Assembly (NCBI RefSeq): GCF_000021945.1
Contig: NC_011831.1
Location: forward strand, 620,001 to 684,000
Source: Chloroflexus aggregans DSM 9485
GTDB taxonomy: Bacteria; Chloroflexota; Chloroflexia; Chloroflexales; Chloroflexaceae
Reading direction: 5' to 3'
Length of the DNA: 64,000 nucleotides
Positions 44,191 to 53,431 of the stretch are shown here, one piece after another (the stretch's first letter is position 1; each line of letters starts with the position of its first letter). The translations under genes and the position numbers were made by a program. The notes under the pieces are model-generated. The model had not been told where the DNA came from. It worked only from the letters and a program-made list of their open reading frames with translations, and did not search any database.

Positions 44191-44871
44191 ATGCGCATTT
44201 TGATAGTGGAAGATGACAAACGGCTAGCCCGCCTGATCGAGCGTGTGTTACGCGAAGAGCGCCATACCGTCGATGTTGCCCACGACGGTGAGAGCGGGCT
44301 TGATATGCTGTTGCAGGGCGTGTACGACGTAGCAGTGATTGACTGGATGCTGCCAGGACGAGATGGGCCATCGTTGTGCCGAGCAGCACGAGCAGCACGG
44401 TTGCCGACTGCATTGCTTTTGCTCACGGCACGCGGGCAAATTGAAGATAAAATGTTGGGATTTGAAAGCGGCGCCGACGATTATCTCGTCAAACCGTTCG
44501 CTTTTGAGGAATTGTTGGCCCGTGTGCGCGCATTGGGACGACGCTTTAACCCGAATCTTGGCAATGACGAGCTACGGATCGGCACTATCGTTCTCGATTT
44601 GCGCAGCTACACGGCCCGTCGTGGCGAACGCCGACTCGATCTGACGCCAACCGAATGGCGGCTACTCGAATATCTGATGCGAAACGCCGGGCAGACGCTC
44701 ACCCGTCAGCAGATCCTTGATTATGTCTGGTCGTTTGAGCACGACGTGCAACCGCAGATGGTTGATGTCTACGTTTCGTATTTGCGGCGCAAACTCAACG
44801 CACCGGGTGAGGCTGACCCGATTGTGACGGTGCGCGGCATCGGTTACCGGCTGGAGGCAGAACGTGCTTAA
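44191..44871 (+). CDS. OmpR/PhoB-family response regulator
   Basis: A 226-residue response regulator. The receiver domain has the acidic pair in VEDDKR, the phospho-acceptor Asp in VAVIDWMLPGRDGP (about residue 51), Thr in LLLTARG and Lys in DYLVKPF. The C-terminal winged-helix DNA-binding domain is complete (LTPTEWRLLEYLMRNAGQTL, then MVDVYVSYLRRKL and TVRGIGYRLE). The 3' end overlaps the kinase gene by eight bases. It is divergent from the haem/PepSY cluster, its most likely target. Confidence 0.94.
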   Translation: MRILIVEDDKRLARLIERVLREERHTVDVAHDGESGLDMLLQGVYDVAVIDWMLPGRDGPSLCRAARAARLPTALLLLTARGQIEDKMLGFESGADDYLVKPFAFEELLARVRALGRRFNPNLGNDELRIGTIVLDLRSYTARRGERRLDLTPTEWRLLEYLMRNAGQTLTRQQILDYVWSFEHDVQPQMVDVYVSYLRRKLNAPGEADPIVTVRGIGYRLEAERA

Positions 44872-46447
44872 ACTCCTGATGAAGAGCGTGACCCAATCGA
44901 CCTCAAGCGCGAAGCCAGGTATCGATTGGAGACGGAACGTACTTAAACCACTGCGTTGGCAATTTACCTTTCTCTATACCCTTGCCGCTATCGTGATCAT
45001 CGTTTTGATCGGTGGTGGTGCCTACACGATTGTTAACCGCTACTTCGAGCAGATCACCGATCTTGCTTTACAGCATAAAATGGTGCATGAGTTTCATTCG
45101 CTCAATGCGCCACTTCCGCCGGAATTGGCAACGGCTGACGTAGATTGGTCGGTGTTACGGACAGAGGGGATGAGCAATCGCGGCCGTCTGTTAACACCGC
45201 AAGAAGCGAGGCGGATTGCCCTTGCGGCGCGCAACGGTGAGATTAAGAGCGTGAAGCTGAAGGAAAAAGACAATGAATACGAAATAAAATTCCGTGATGA
45301 TAGTGAAATCATCGTTGATGCGTATAGTGGTAGGATTCTTGAGATCGAGATCAAGGGCGAACACCTGAATCCGCCGACAACGACTTTACTGCCGGCAGCT
45401 TATGATGCCGAACTAGCCTCGATCTTCGTGCTACCACTCGACGAGCAAGGCCGCATTCTGTTTAATCCTAACCCAGCAGCATTACCAATGCCTGCGCATC
45501 AAGAAGCGCTAGCGGCTGCCCTACGGAACGGTTCGGACCTACGCACAATTACGACGATCAACGGGGAACGGGTACGGTTATTGACCTACCGGCTTACACG
45601 GTCTGACGGACCGGCGGCACTGCAACTAGGCCGTGTTCTCAACGATCAAGAGCAGGTTCTGTATCAGTTGCTGACGGGTTTGGTAGGGTTTGGGATAGTC
45701 GGCGCAGTCATGATCGGTATTGCGAGCTGGTGGCTCGCCGGACGAGCACTGCGTCCGGCGGAGGAGGCATGGACGCGCCAATTGCGCTTCATCTCAAGTG
45801 CCAGCCACGAATTGCGCGCGCCGCTAACGCTCATCCGGGCTAGCGCTGAAGTCGCGCTGCGCAATGCAAAAGACGAGGATCAGCGCGAACTCTTGACCGA
45901 TGTGCTGAGCGAAAGCGATCACATGCGCCGGCTGGTTGACGATCTGCTCACACTCTCTCGGCTCGACAGCGGGTCGTTGACTTTACAACGCCAACCGATA
46001 ACACTTAACGATTTTTTGGCCGATCTTCACCGTCACGTCAGTCGGCTCGGTGAAGAACGTGGAATAACCATCACCCTAGCGCAGGCCAGAGGTACGGTGA
46101 TTGCCGATCCCGACCGGTTGCGGCAGATTCTGTTGATCCTGATCGACAACGCCCTCCGCTACACGCCTACCGGCGGCACGATTACGCTCAACGCTGAGCT
46201 AGCCGGCAAACAGGTGCGGATCAGCGTGCGTGATACCGGTTGCGGCATCACGCCTGAACACCTGCCCCACCTGTTCGAGCGGTTTTACCGGGCGGATCAG
46301 GCACGCAACCGATCGAGTAACACCAATAATGCCGGCCTTGGACTCTCGATTGCCAAGGGCTTAGTTGAGGCCCATGGCGGCACGATAGGGATCGAGAGTG
46401 AGGTGAACAAAGGTACTCTGGTGTGGTTTACCATCCCGACGGCATAA
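44864..46447 (+). CDS. Sensor histidine kinase with an extracytoplasmic PepSY domain
   Basis: A 527-residue membrane sensor kinase. Helix 1 is at about 34-57 and helix 2 at about 267-290. The loop between them (about 210 residues) contains a PepSY-like segment at 108-165 (EYEIKFRDDSEIIVDAYSGR). The kinase core follows without an obvious HAMP: H-box SHELRAPL with H315, N-box LIDNALRYTP, G1 DTGCGITPEHLP and G2 GLGLSIAKGL. The PepSY segment matches the second PepSY domain of the divergent cluster's protein (42478-43341) closely. So sensor and presumed target share a module. The start is GTG 44864 inside the regulator gene. Confidence 0.92.
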   Translation: MLKLLMKSVTQSTSSAKPGIDWRRNVLKPLRWQFTFLYTLAAIVIIVLIGGGAYTIVNRYFEQITDLALQHKMVHEFHSLNAPLPPELATADVDWSVLRTEGMSNRGRLLTPQEARRIALAARNGEIKSVKLKEKDNEYEIKFRDDSEIIVDAYSGRILEIEIKGEHLNPPTTTLLPAAYDAELASIFVLPLDEQGRILFNPNPAALPMPAHQEALAAALRNGSDLRTITTINGERVRLLTYRLTRSDGPAALQLGRVLNDQEQVLYQLLTGLVGFGIVGAVMIGIASWWLAGRALRPAEEAWTRQLRFISSASHELRAPLTLIRASAEVALRNAKDEDQRELLTDVLSESDHMRRLVDDLLTLSRLDSGSLTLQRQPITLNDFLADLHRHVSRLGEERGITITLAQARGTVIADPDRLRQILLILIDNALRYTPTGGTITLNAELAGKQVRISVRDTGCGITPEHLPHLFERFYRADQARNRSSNTNNAGLGLSIAKGLVEAHGGTIGIESEVNKGTLVWFTIPTA

Positions 46448-46455
46448 CTGCCGGC

Positions 46456-47475
46456 TCACCACGTCACGCTCATCATCGAACAATTTAGGCCCGAACCAAT
46501 CCCCAATAAGCCAACGTGATCGCCGGGCCGCAACCGGCCCGCTTCCACGGCTTGGGCCAGCGAGATCGGCAAGGCAGCCGGCCCAATGTTGCCAAGGGTT
46601 GGAAAGTTGAGAAAGAGCTTAGACGGCGTAATTCCCAGCGCTTTGGTGACCGCCGCCATGTGGCGCGCACCAACCTGATGCGGCGCATAGAGCGCGATCT
46701 GGCGATCGCTCCAGTTTGGCAGTGTCTCTTGGGCCAACCGCCACGTCGCTGTCGCCAACTCAACCCCGGCATGCATCAGCGCGCCGGCATCGGTCTTCAT
46801 ATAATCGGGCTGACCGAGGCAAAGGTGATTGTATTGGGTCGCCGCCAGTGTGACCACACCGTTTAAGCGATGGCCGCTGCGTGAGAGGCACTCATGGGTG
46901 AGCAACATCGCGGCACCGCCCGACCCCAAGGTGAGGGTCGCGAAATTGTCGCGCAAATCTTGCTTGGTGGTTTCGGGCCGGCGCAAGCGGCGGATCGTCG
47001 CCATCACCGCATCTTGCGACCCTTCGCCATCCACAATCAGCGCATACTCGATCGTGCCGGCTTCGATCATCATCCCGGCAATTGCCATTCCATTCAAGAA
47101 ACCAAGGCATGCATTACGCACATCGAAATTGATTGCGCGCGGTGACAGGCCGAGGTTACGGTGAACAAAGCAAGCCGTTGAGGGTTCGAGATAGTCTTGA
47201 CACACCGAAGTATTAATAAGTAGCCCGATCCGGTCACGATCAACGGATACCTGCTGGAGCAGTTGTTCAGCCGCCATCGTTGCCACCGTGCTGGGCAGCG
47301 TTCCTTCATCCCAGAACCGGCGCTCGCGGATACCTGAAAGAGCTTCTAGCTTACCGCGCGGAAAACGCAAACGCTCCATTGTTTCGGCGATCTGATCCTC
47401 GATCCAAGCCGATGTAATACGATGGGGAGCTAATACATAACTAACTGCTTCGATCATGACATGCTTGAAGAGCAC
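46456..47475 (-). CDS. oleA: OleA, head-to-head fatty acyl condensing enzyme
   Basis: A 339-residue thiolase-fold enzyme that joins two fatty acyl-CoA chains to a 2-alkyl-3-ketoacid, the first step of long-chain olefin synthesis. The nucleophile is C123 in NACLGFLNG, and E97 in LEPSTA lies 26 residues before it, the same spacing I recall for Glu117 and Cys143 of Xanthomonas OleA. The other family residues are in YAPHQVG (His) and FPTLGNIGPAALP (Asn). These set it apart from FabH. It is the last gene of the minus-strand ole set and converges with the sensor kinase. Confidence 0.9.
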   Translation of the reverse strand: MLFKHVMIEAVSYVLAPHRITSAWIEDQIAETMERLRFPRGKLEALSGIRERRFWDEGTLPSTVATMAAEQLLQQVSVDRDRIGLLINTSVCQDYLEPSTACFVHRNLGLSPRAINFDVRNACLGFLNGMAIAGMMIEAGTIEYALIVDGEGSQDAVMATIRRLRRPETTKQDLRDNFATLTLGSGGAAMLLTHECLSRSGHRLNGVVTLAATQYNHLCLGQPDYMKTDAGALMHAGVELATATWRLAQETLPNWSDRQIALYAPHQVGARHMAAVTKALGITPSKLFLNFPTLGNIGPAALPISLAQAVEAGRLRPGDHVGLLGIGSGLNCSMMSVTW

Positions 47476-47557
47476 GTAAGCCTCCGTGTTGTATTGACCT
47501 CGCGGCAGGTGAACGTATTTTTGCGGTAGTGAAACTGTTGCATTCTAGACCGCTGCG

Positions 47558-48547
47558 TTACATTGCTTGCCGGGCAAACGTTCGCCTAAGCCCTTCTTCA
47601 ATGCTAATCCGCGGCGTATAGCCAAAATCGCGTTCGGCAGCAGCATGGCTAAACCAATGCGAATGACTGAGTTCATGCACCATCAGCCGGGTAAGTGGTG
47701 GTTCACCGGGCAACCGTAACCCGGCATAGAGGAATTCAAGTACAGTTGCGAGTTGATAAGCAACCGTAGCCGGTAGTTTGCCACGTACCGGTGGGCAACC
47801 GGCATGGGTAAGAATCTCGCCGATAAACTGCCAGAGATTGACCGGGCGCTCTTGGCCGATAAAGTAGGCCCGTCCACGCAGCGGGGAGCGGTCGTCGAGG
47901 GCGGCCGCAGCCAGAATATGAGCCTCGGCGACATTTTCGACGTAACAGACATCGACCAGGTTCGTACCATCACCGATCTGAAACAGCATCCGACGACGTG
48001 CTCGCCGTAAGAGTCGCGGCAAGATATGTGGATCGCGTGGACCCCAGATCAGATGAGGCCGCAACGCGACCGTGGCAATCTCGGTCTGAGCAAGCACGTA
48101 ACGCTCGGCAAGCGCTTTCGTCTGCGGATAAGGCGCCAGGTAGCGGGTTGGGTACGGTGTTTGTTCATCAACGCCGTGCAAGTCATCCATGCCAATCACA
48201 ACCGACGGTGTGGATGTGTAGATAAACTTAGGCACGCCGGCACGAAGAGCAGCCTTCATCACCCGCTGCGTAGCACTGACATTGGCGCGGTAAAACTCAT
48301 CGTAACGGCCCCACAGACCGGCTTTGGCCGCCACATGAAAGACAGCCGTCACGCCGCGCATCGCGCGGGCCAAGACCGGTGCCGATTCGGGCGTCGCCAG
48401 ATCGGCACAGAACGTCTCAACGCCGAGCGCCTGCAATTCAGGATACTCACCCCTCCCCACGACGCGCACGTGGTCGCCGCGGGCTACGAGTTGTTCAACC
48501 AGATAGCGGCCAACAAAGCCGTTGCCGCCGGTAACGAGAGCGATCAT
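47558..48547 (-). CDS. oleD: OleD, NADPH-dependent 2-alkyl-3-ketoacid reductase
   Basis: A 329-residue short-chain dehydrogenase of the extended, 3-beta-HSD-like type. The cofactor motif is TGGNGFVGRYL at residues 6-16, and the active site YPQTK with a preceding YTSTPSVV. OleD reduces the OleA product to the beta-hydroxy acid. Its place between oleC and oleA supports this over a generic sugar epimerase. It is 82 bases from oleA. Confidence 0.88.
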   Translation of the reverse strand: MIALVTGGNGFVGRYLVEQLVARGDHVRVVGRGEYPELQALGVETFCADLATPESAPVLARAMRGVTAVFHVAAKAGLWGRYDEFYRANVSATQRVMKAALRAGVPKFIYTSTPSVVIGMDDLHGVDEQTPYPTRYLAPYPQTKALAERYVLAQTEIATVALRPHLIWGPRDPHILPRLLRRARRRMLFQIGDGTNLVDVCYVENVAEAHILAAAALDDRSPLRGRAYFIGQERPVNLWQFIGEILTHAGCPPVRGKLPATVAYQLATVLEFLYAGLRLPGEPPLTRLMVHELSHSHWFSHAAAERDFGYTPRISIEEGLRRTFARQAM

Positions 48548-48753
48548 TGGATAACACCAGGCTGACTATGCATTTTGCCCCGTATTCTGCTCGCACTCGC
48601 AGACGCATGCCGCGAGAGGGCATCGTGATGGGCTGACTGATGGTCAATCGCCGGTTATGCAGCAGTCAAACCGTTGCATGCCACACGATGACCGCATTCT
48701 ATCACTTTCAACGGAACATGACACATCGAAGCATTGTTTTTTACGCCACATGC

Positions 48754-50448
48754 TCACCCTGGCACGCGCAACTGCTTGGCCGCCCAAACCGCCAATTGCT
48801 CGCGAAAGATTTTGGCATTATGGCGAATGTCGACCGGAAACGCAGGATGGATCAAAAAATCGTGGATTGACGCGGTCATTTCTGTCGTAGCGGCGAGTTG
48901 ACGCAGTTCGGCGATAAGTTGGGTTGGCGCGATAGTGATCTGTGGCCGTCGCTCGACAACGACCACCGGCAACTGAGCACCGCTCGGCCCAACACCGACC
49001 AGCGCCGAGCGCGCCACCGCCGGGTGCTGGTTGAAGAGCAACTCGACCGGCTCGGTGAAGAGCGTTCTATGGGCCGTGATCACGCGCTGACTTTTTCGCC
49101 CATAGAACCACAACCGACCATACTCATCGAAATAACCGAGATCACCCATACGGTGCCAAACCTGATCGCCGTCGGCAATCTTGGCCAATACCGTCGCCTG
49201 TGGTCGACCGACATACTCACGGGTGACAGCCGGCCCACTTACACAAATCTCACCAACGACACCGGGCGGTAATGGCCGGATGTCACTCCATGCCTGAATT
49301 GGCTCATCGCTGATGGGAATAATTGCCACCTTGACCTTTGGCACCGGATAACCAACACACGTACCGGCCATCGGCGAGGGGTACTGCGATCGGGCCGCCA
49401 GCACCTCGCGCCCGCTGATCGACGTGACCGGCAAGGCTTCGGTGGCGCCGTAGGGCGTAAAGCTATCGGCCGGCGGTATGAGGATCTGGTGGAGGCGCTC
49501 GTGTAAGTAGGCCGGTACCGGCGCACCGGCCATTAGTACCCGACGCAATGATGGAAGCTGCATACCGTGCTCAAGACAGTAGGCCGTTACCTTTTCCCAA
49601 ATCGCCGGTGAGCCAAACGTCGAGGTAACACCGAGATCACGGATAAACTCGACCACTGCTGCCGGATCACATTGGGCAGGACGGGTCGGATCGATCGGTG
49701 GGATAGCCGAAGTGACACCGAGCGCAACATTAAAGAGGGCAAAGAGCGGAAAAGCCGGCATCTCGATTTCACCCGGTTCAATACCGAACAATTCACGCAA
49801 TACGTGAATTTGGGCCTCAAACATTCCGTGGGTATACAGCACCCCCTTCGGCGTGCCGGTACTGCCGCTGGTAAAGACGATCGCTGCCGGATCGGTAGGG
49901 GCGACTTCGGCCAACGCAAAGGGAGCATTCACCGTCACCTCTAGCTCGTGCAAAGCCGCCACACCGGGCAACGCCGGACCAACTGACACCGCGTGCTTGA
50001 TCGTCGCGCAGGCACGCGGAAAGATGAGTCGGAGGAGATGCGCACGCGGCACACCAACCAGAGCCTCCGGTGCAGATTCGGCAATACATTGCGCCAAATT
50101 GCGCCGGCCCATCGCCGGATCGATCAAAATGGGAACACAGCCGGCCTTCAGCAGGGCGAAGGTAAGACGGATCAGCGGTTCGCCTGCCGGAACCATCAAC
50201 AATACCCGCATACCCGGGCGAAAGCCGTAGGCCGTCAGCCCCCACGCGAGCCGGTCGCTAGCGGTATTGAGACCGGCGAAACTTTGCCGGCGATAGATCA
50301 CCTTACCGGACCGATCACGGCCCACACCGGTGATAATCGCCGTTTGTGTCGGCATATGTTGTGCCATCCAAGGCAAATAGCGAGCGACGTTCGCGCCGGC
50401 TACTGCCGGCCACACCTCAGTTCCGCCGCGTTGACTAAGATCGCGCAT
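48754..50448 (-). CDS. oleC: OleC, beta-lactone synthetase (AMP-ligase superfamily)
   Basis: A 564-residue member of the acyl-AMP ligase superfamily. It has the ATP motif VFTSGSTGTPKGVLYTHG (near residue 175), YGATEALP, and the hinge RMGDLGYFDEYGRLWFYGRK. OleC converts the beta-hydroxy acid to a beta-lactone with ATP. I start at ATG 50448, about nine bases after AAGAGGA; ATG 50457 is too close to that site. It is separated from oleD by 206 bases in which I see no gene. Context makes OleC far more likely than a fatty acid-CoA ligase. Confidence 0.88.
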   Translation of the reverse strand: MRDLSQRGGTEVWPAVAGANVARYLPWMAQHMPTQTAIITGVGRDRSGKVIYRRQSFAGLNTASDRLAWGLTAYGFRPGMRVLLMVPAGEPLIRLTFALLKAGCVPILIDPAMGRRNLAQCIAESAPEALVGVPRAHLLRLIFPRACATIKHAVSVGPALPGVAALHELEVTVNAPFALAEVAPTDPAAIVFTSGSTGTPKGVLYTHGMFEAQIHVLRELFGIEPGEIEMPAFPLFALFNVALGVTSAIPPIDPTRPAQCDPAAVVEFIRDLGVTSTFGSPAIWEKVTAYCLEHGMQLPSLRRVLMAGAPVPAYLHERLHQILIPPADSFTPYGATEALPVTSISGREVLAARSQYPSPMAGTCVGYPVPKVKVAIIPISDEPIQAWSDIRPLPPGVVGEICVSGPAVTREYVGRPQATVLAKIADGDQVWHRMGDLGYFDEYGRLWFYGRKSQRVITAHRTLFTEPVELLFNQHPAVARSALVGVGPSGAQLPVVVVERRPQITIAPTQLIAELRQLAATTEMTASIHDFLIHPAFPVDIRHNAKIFREQLAVWAAKQLRVPG

Positions 50449-50480
50449 AACACACATTCCTCTTGGGAAACGGTTGAAAC

Positions 50481-52517
50481 CTACGACGCAATTCCCAAGG
50501 CAGTCAAGATAAAAGCATACTCCCACGCAAACTCGGTGAGGCGGGCAAAGCGCCCAGAATGGCCACTATGACCGGCCTGCATATTGGTGCGCAACAGTAA
50601 CATCGTATCATTAGTTTTAACAGTACGCAGCTTAGCCACCCATTTGGCCGGATCCCAGTACGGCACTTGCAAATCGTGGAGACCGGCAGTCGCCAGAATG
50701 TGCGGGTACGGACCCGGCTTCACGTTCAGATAGGGATCGTATGAACGCATCACCCGATATTCAGCTTCGATAGCCGGATTACCCCACTGTTCCCATTCGG
50801 TGACGGTGAGCGGCAGATCGGGTTTGAGCATCGCGATAATCACGTTGGTAAACGGTACCCCGGCGACCACCGCCTGAAAGAGATCGGGACGAGCATTAAC
50901 GACGGCAGCCATCAGCAAACCACCGGCACTCCGCCCACTAATCGCCAATTGACGAGGTGAAGTGTATCCGGCAGCGATCAGGTGTTCGGCGCAGGCAATA
51001 AAGTCACTGAACGTATTGGGCTTATGCAGCATACGCCCCTGCTCATACCACCGTCGCCCTAGTTCTTGACCGCCGCGAATATGGGCAATTGCCACAACAA
51101 AGCCTCGATCGAGAAGGCTGAGGCGCTTACTATCGAATGATGGCTCATAACTGTAGCCATACGAGCCATACCCAACCAAAAGACAAGGCCCACCGTTACG
51201 CGGTCGATCACGCCGGTAAACGAGTGAAATAGGCACCCGTGCTCCATCTGGCGCCGTCGCAGTGAGCCGTTCGCTAACGTAGCGCGATGGATCGTAGCCA
51301 GACGGAATCTCCTCCTGCTTCACCACCTGCCATGAGCCGGTGCGCATATTGTATTCAACCACCGACGGCGGTGTGATGAGTGAACTGTAGCTCAGGCGTA
51401 ACCGGTCAGTTGCGAACTCTTTGTTTTCATGCGGTCCACACGTGTAGACCGGTTCGGGGAACGAAACGTAACGCACCTGATCACCATCGGGAGTGCTGAT
51501 CCGAATCTGGCGTAATCCATCGCGCCGCTCATAGACCACCAAATAGTCGGCGAAACAATCGAAATGGTCGATCAGCACATCAACCCGACCCGGCACGAGT
51601 TCGATCATTGCCGTCGGATCGGAGATCGGTGCGCGGATCAGGCGAAAATTCTCGGCACCGTCATTCGTGCGGATGTAGAAGTAATCGCCGTGATGATCGA
51701 CAAAGTAGTCGATCTTGGGCCGTCGCGGATAGATCACCTGCCAGTCGGCAAATGGGGTGGCAGTTGAAACATAGTGTACTTCTGTCCCACCGTGACTATA
51801 ACTCGTAAGGAGGAGATAGGCTCCCGAACGGGTACGGCGTAGGCTCAGACTAAACCGTTCATCGGTCTCTTCATAGATCAACGCATCGTCGGCAGGTGAG
51901 GTCCCCAGTACATGACGGTAGAGGCGATACGCCCGGTGAGCATCATCGAAGACGGTGTAGAAGAGGGTCCGGTCATCGGCCCACTGCACATCATTCACCC
52001 GCTCGATAGGCGTGTCGAGTAAGGCACCGGTCGTGAGATCTTTGATGAACAGCGTAAAGATAATTGAACCGGTGGTATCTAAGCCATAAGCCAGCAAGTG
52101 CTGGTTCGGTGATGGCTCATAAGCTCCTAACTGACAAAACGCATGCCCGATTGCTAATGTATTCAGATCAAGTACCACCTCTTCCAGTCCATCGTCGCCC
52201 TCGGTACGACACATCACCGGATACTCAGCACTGGCCTCAGTCCGCGAGTAGTAACGATACCGTCCCCGCGGCACCGCCACCGACCGATCCTCCTCTTTGA
52301 TCCGGCCACGCATTTCAGCGTAGAGCTGTTCACGCAGCGGTGCAGCCGGTGCCATCACTGCTTCGGCATAGGTATTTTCGGCTTCGAGATAGGCAATGAC
52401 TGCCGGATCATCACGATTCTCCAGCCACGCAAACTCATCAACGATCTCATCGCCGTGAAGCCGAAGTATCACCGGTTTGCGTTCGGCATGTGGCGGACGG
52501 ACAGCCTCAACGCTCAT
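50481..52517 (-). CDS. S9A prolyl oligopeptidase / oligopeptidase B
   Basis: A 678-residue cytoplasmic serine peptidase. The N-terminal two thirds form a beta-propeller, and the catalytic domain has ISGRSAGGLL for the nucleophile Ser, the usual late Asp, and His in AGHSGHSGRF. HIRGGQELGRRWYEQGRM is the oligopeptidase B signature. It cuts short peptides after basic residues or proline. It sits inside the ole set between oleB and oleC, with 33 bases to oleC and 15 to oleB, and has no known part in olefin synthesis. Confidence 0.92.
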   Translation of the reverse strand: MSVEAVRPPHAERKPVILRLHGDEIVDEFAWLENRDDPAVIAYLEAENTYAEAVMAPAAPLREQLYAEMRGRIKEEDRSVAVPRGRYRYYSRTEASAEYPVMCRTEGDDGLEEVVLDLNTLAIGHAFCQLGAYEPSPNQHLLAYGLDTTGSIIFTLFIKDLTTGALLDTPIERVNDVQWADDRTLFYTVFDDAHRAYRLYRHVLGTSPADDALIYEETDERFSLSLRRTRSGAYLLLTSYSHGGTEVHYVSTATPFADWQVIYPRRPKIDYFVDHHGDYFYIRTNDGAENFRLIRAPISDPTAMIELVPGRVDVLIDHFDCFADYLVVYERRDGLRQIRISTPDGDQVRYVSFPEPVYTCGPHENKEFATDRLRLSYSSLITPPSVVEYNMRTGSWQVVKQEEIPSGYDPSRYVSERLTATAPDGARVPISLVYRRDRPRNGGPCLLVGYGSYGYSYEPSFDSKRLSLLDRGFVVAIAHIRGGQELGRRWYEQGRMLHKPNTFSDFIACAEHLIAAGYTSPRQLAISGRSAGGLLMAAVVNARPDLFQAVVAGVPFTNVIIAMLKPDLPLTVTEWEQWGNPAIEAEYRVMRSYDPYLNVKPGPYPHILATAGLHDLQVPYWDPAKWVAKLRTVKTNDTMLLLRTNMQAGHSGHSGRFARLTEFAWEYAFILTALGIAS

Positions 52518-52532
52518 AACGCCTCACTTTCG

Positions 52533-53417
52533 TTACTCGACCAGTAGCCAGCGGGCAATACGGGCAATCACATCATCAGAGGCATCTTCCAATACGTAGT
52601 GCCCGGCGTCATCAAGTCGGGTCACTTCTGCATCGGGAAACCGTTTGAGCCAGCCGGCCAAAAATCGGTCATCGAAACACCAATCTCGACCACCCCAGAC
52701 GATACGCATTGGCTTGTCACGTAGACAGACCAACTCGCGGTCAATTGCATCGATCAGTGGCCATGTAGGATGCGCAGGGTGTAGTGGAATATCCTGCACA
52801 AACCGCGCAATGGCAATCCGATGAGCCGGTGTATCATAGGGCCACAGATAACCGGCACGAACCTCTGGCGGCAGCGGTCGTTCGACGGCCCATACGGTAG
52901 CAGCCAGCGCGAATGCGTTGAACCGGCGTACAGTCCATTCGCCAAACCGAGGCATTTTCGCTGCGGCAATCCGTAAGGGGATATGCGGTGAGAGAAACGC
53001 TGCCGTATTCAACACGACAATCCGTCGTACCAATTCGGGATGGCGTACAGCCCAGCCCATCCCAATTGCACCACCCCAATCGTGAACAACGAGATCGACC
53101 GGGCCGGTAGCAAGGTGGACAAGCAACTGTTCCAGATTGGCAATATGGTTGGCAAGACAATAGTGATAATTTTGCGGTTTATCCGATAAACCACAGCCGA
53201 GATGGTCGGGAGCGATGACCCGCCGCCGGTTATGGAGCGCGGTAATCAGACGGCGATAAAAGAACGACCATGTCGGGTTACCGTGCAACATAACGACCGG
53301 TGGGCCAACACCTTCATCAACGTAGCGGATCACACCAGACGGTGTCGTATACGCACTGATCTGAAATGGAAACAGGGTACGGATAGGCGAATGGACAAAT
53401 GAAGCAGTCATCGGCAT
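52533..53417 (-). CDS. oleB: OleB, beta-lactone decarboxylase (haloalkane-dehalogenase fold)
   Basis: A 294-residue alpha/beta hydrolase that turns the OleC beta-lactone into the cis-olefin and CO2. It has the dehalogenase-like nucleophile Asp in VVHDWGGAIGMG, HGNPTWSFFYR for the oxyanion hole and halide-site Trp, and His in DDAGHYVLED. Alone it would read as a haloalkane dehalogenase; the ole neighbours decide the call. I start at ATG 53417, about ten bases after GAGGAG, not at the TTG at 53435. The GGDEF/EAL gene ends 14 bases upstream. Confidence 0.87.
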   Translation of the reverse strand: MPMTASFVHSPIRTLFPFQISAYTTPSGVIRYVDEGVGPPVVMLHGNPTWSFFYRRLITALHNRRRVIAPDHLGCGLSDKPQNYHYCLANHIANLEQLLVHLATGPVDLVVHDWGGAIGMGWAVRHPELVRRIVVLNTAAFLSPHIPLRIAAAKMPRFGEWTVRRFNAFALAATVWAVERPLPPEVRAGYLWPYDTPAHRIAIARFVQDIPLHPAHPTWPLIDAIDRELVCLRDKPMRIVWGGRDWCFDDRFLAGWLKRFPDAEVTRLDDAGHYVLEDASDDVIARIARWLLVE

Positions 53418-53431
53418 GCAAGAAATACTCC

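Noticed and set aside
46456-47475. FabH (beta-ketoacyl-ACP synthase III)
   Set aside because: The Glu-Cys spacing in LEPSTA...NACLG and the ole neighbours fit OleA; fab genes are not near.
48548-48753. A small gene or RNA between oleD and oleC
   Set aside because: The 206 bases have short frames on the plus strand with no ribosome site or motif, and no tRNA-like or strong hairpin structure was seen.
52533-53417. Haloalkane dehalogenase
   Set aside because: The fold and Asp nucleophile fit, but the gene sits with oleA, oleC and oleD, and OleB has the same fold. The ole function is far more likely.
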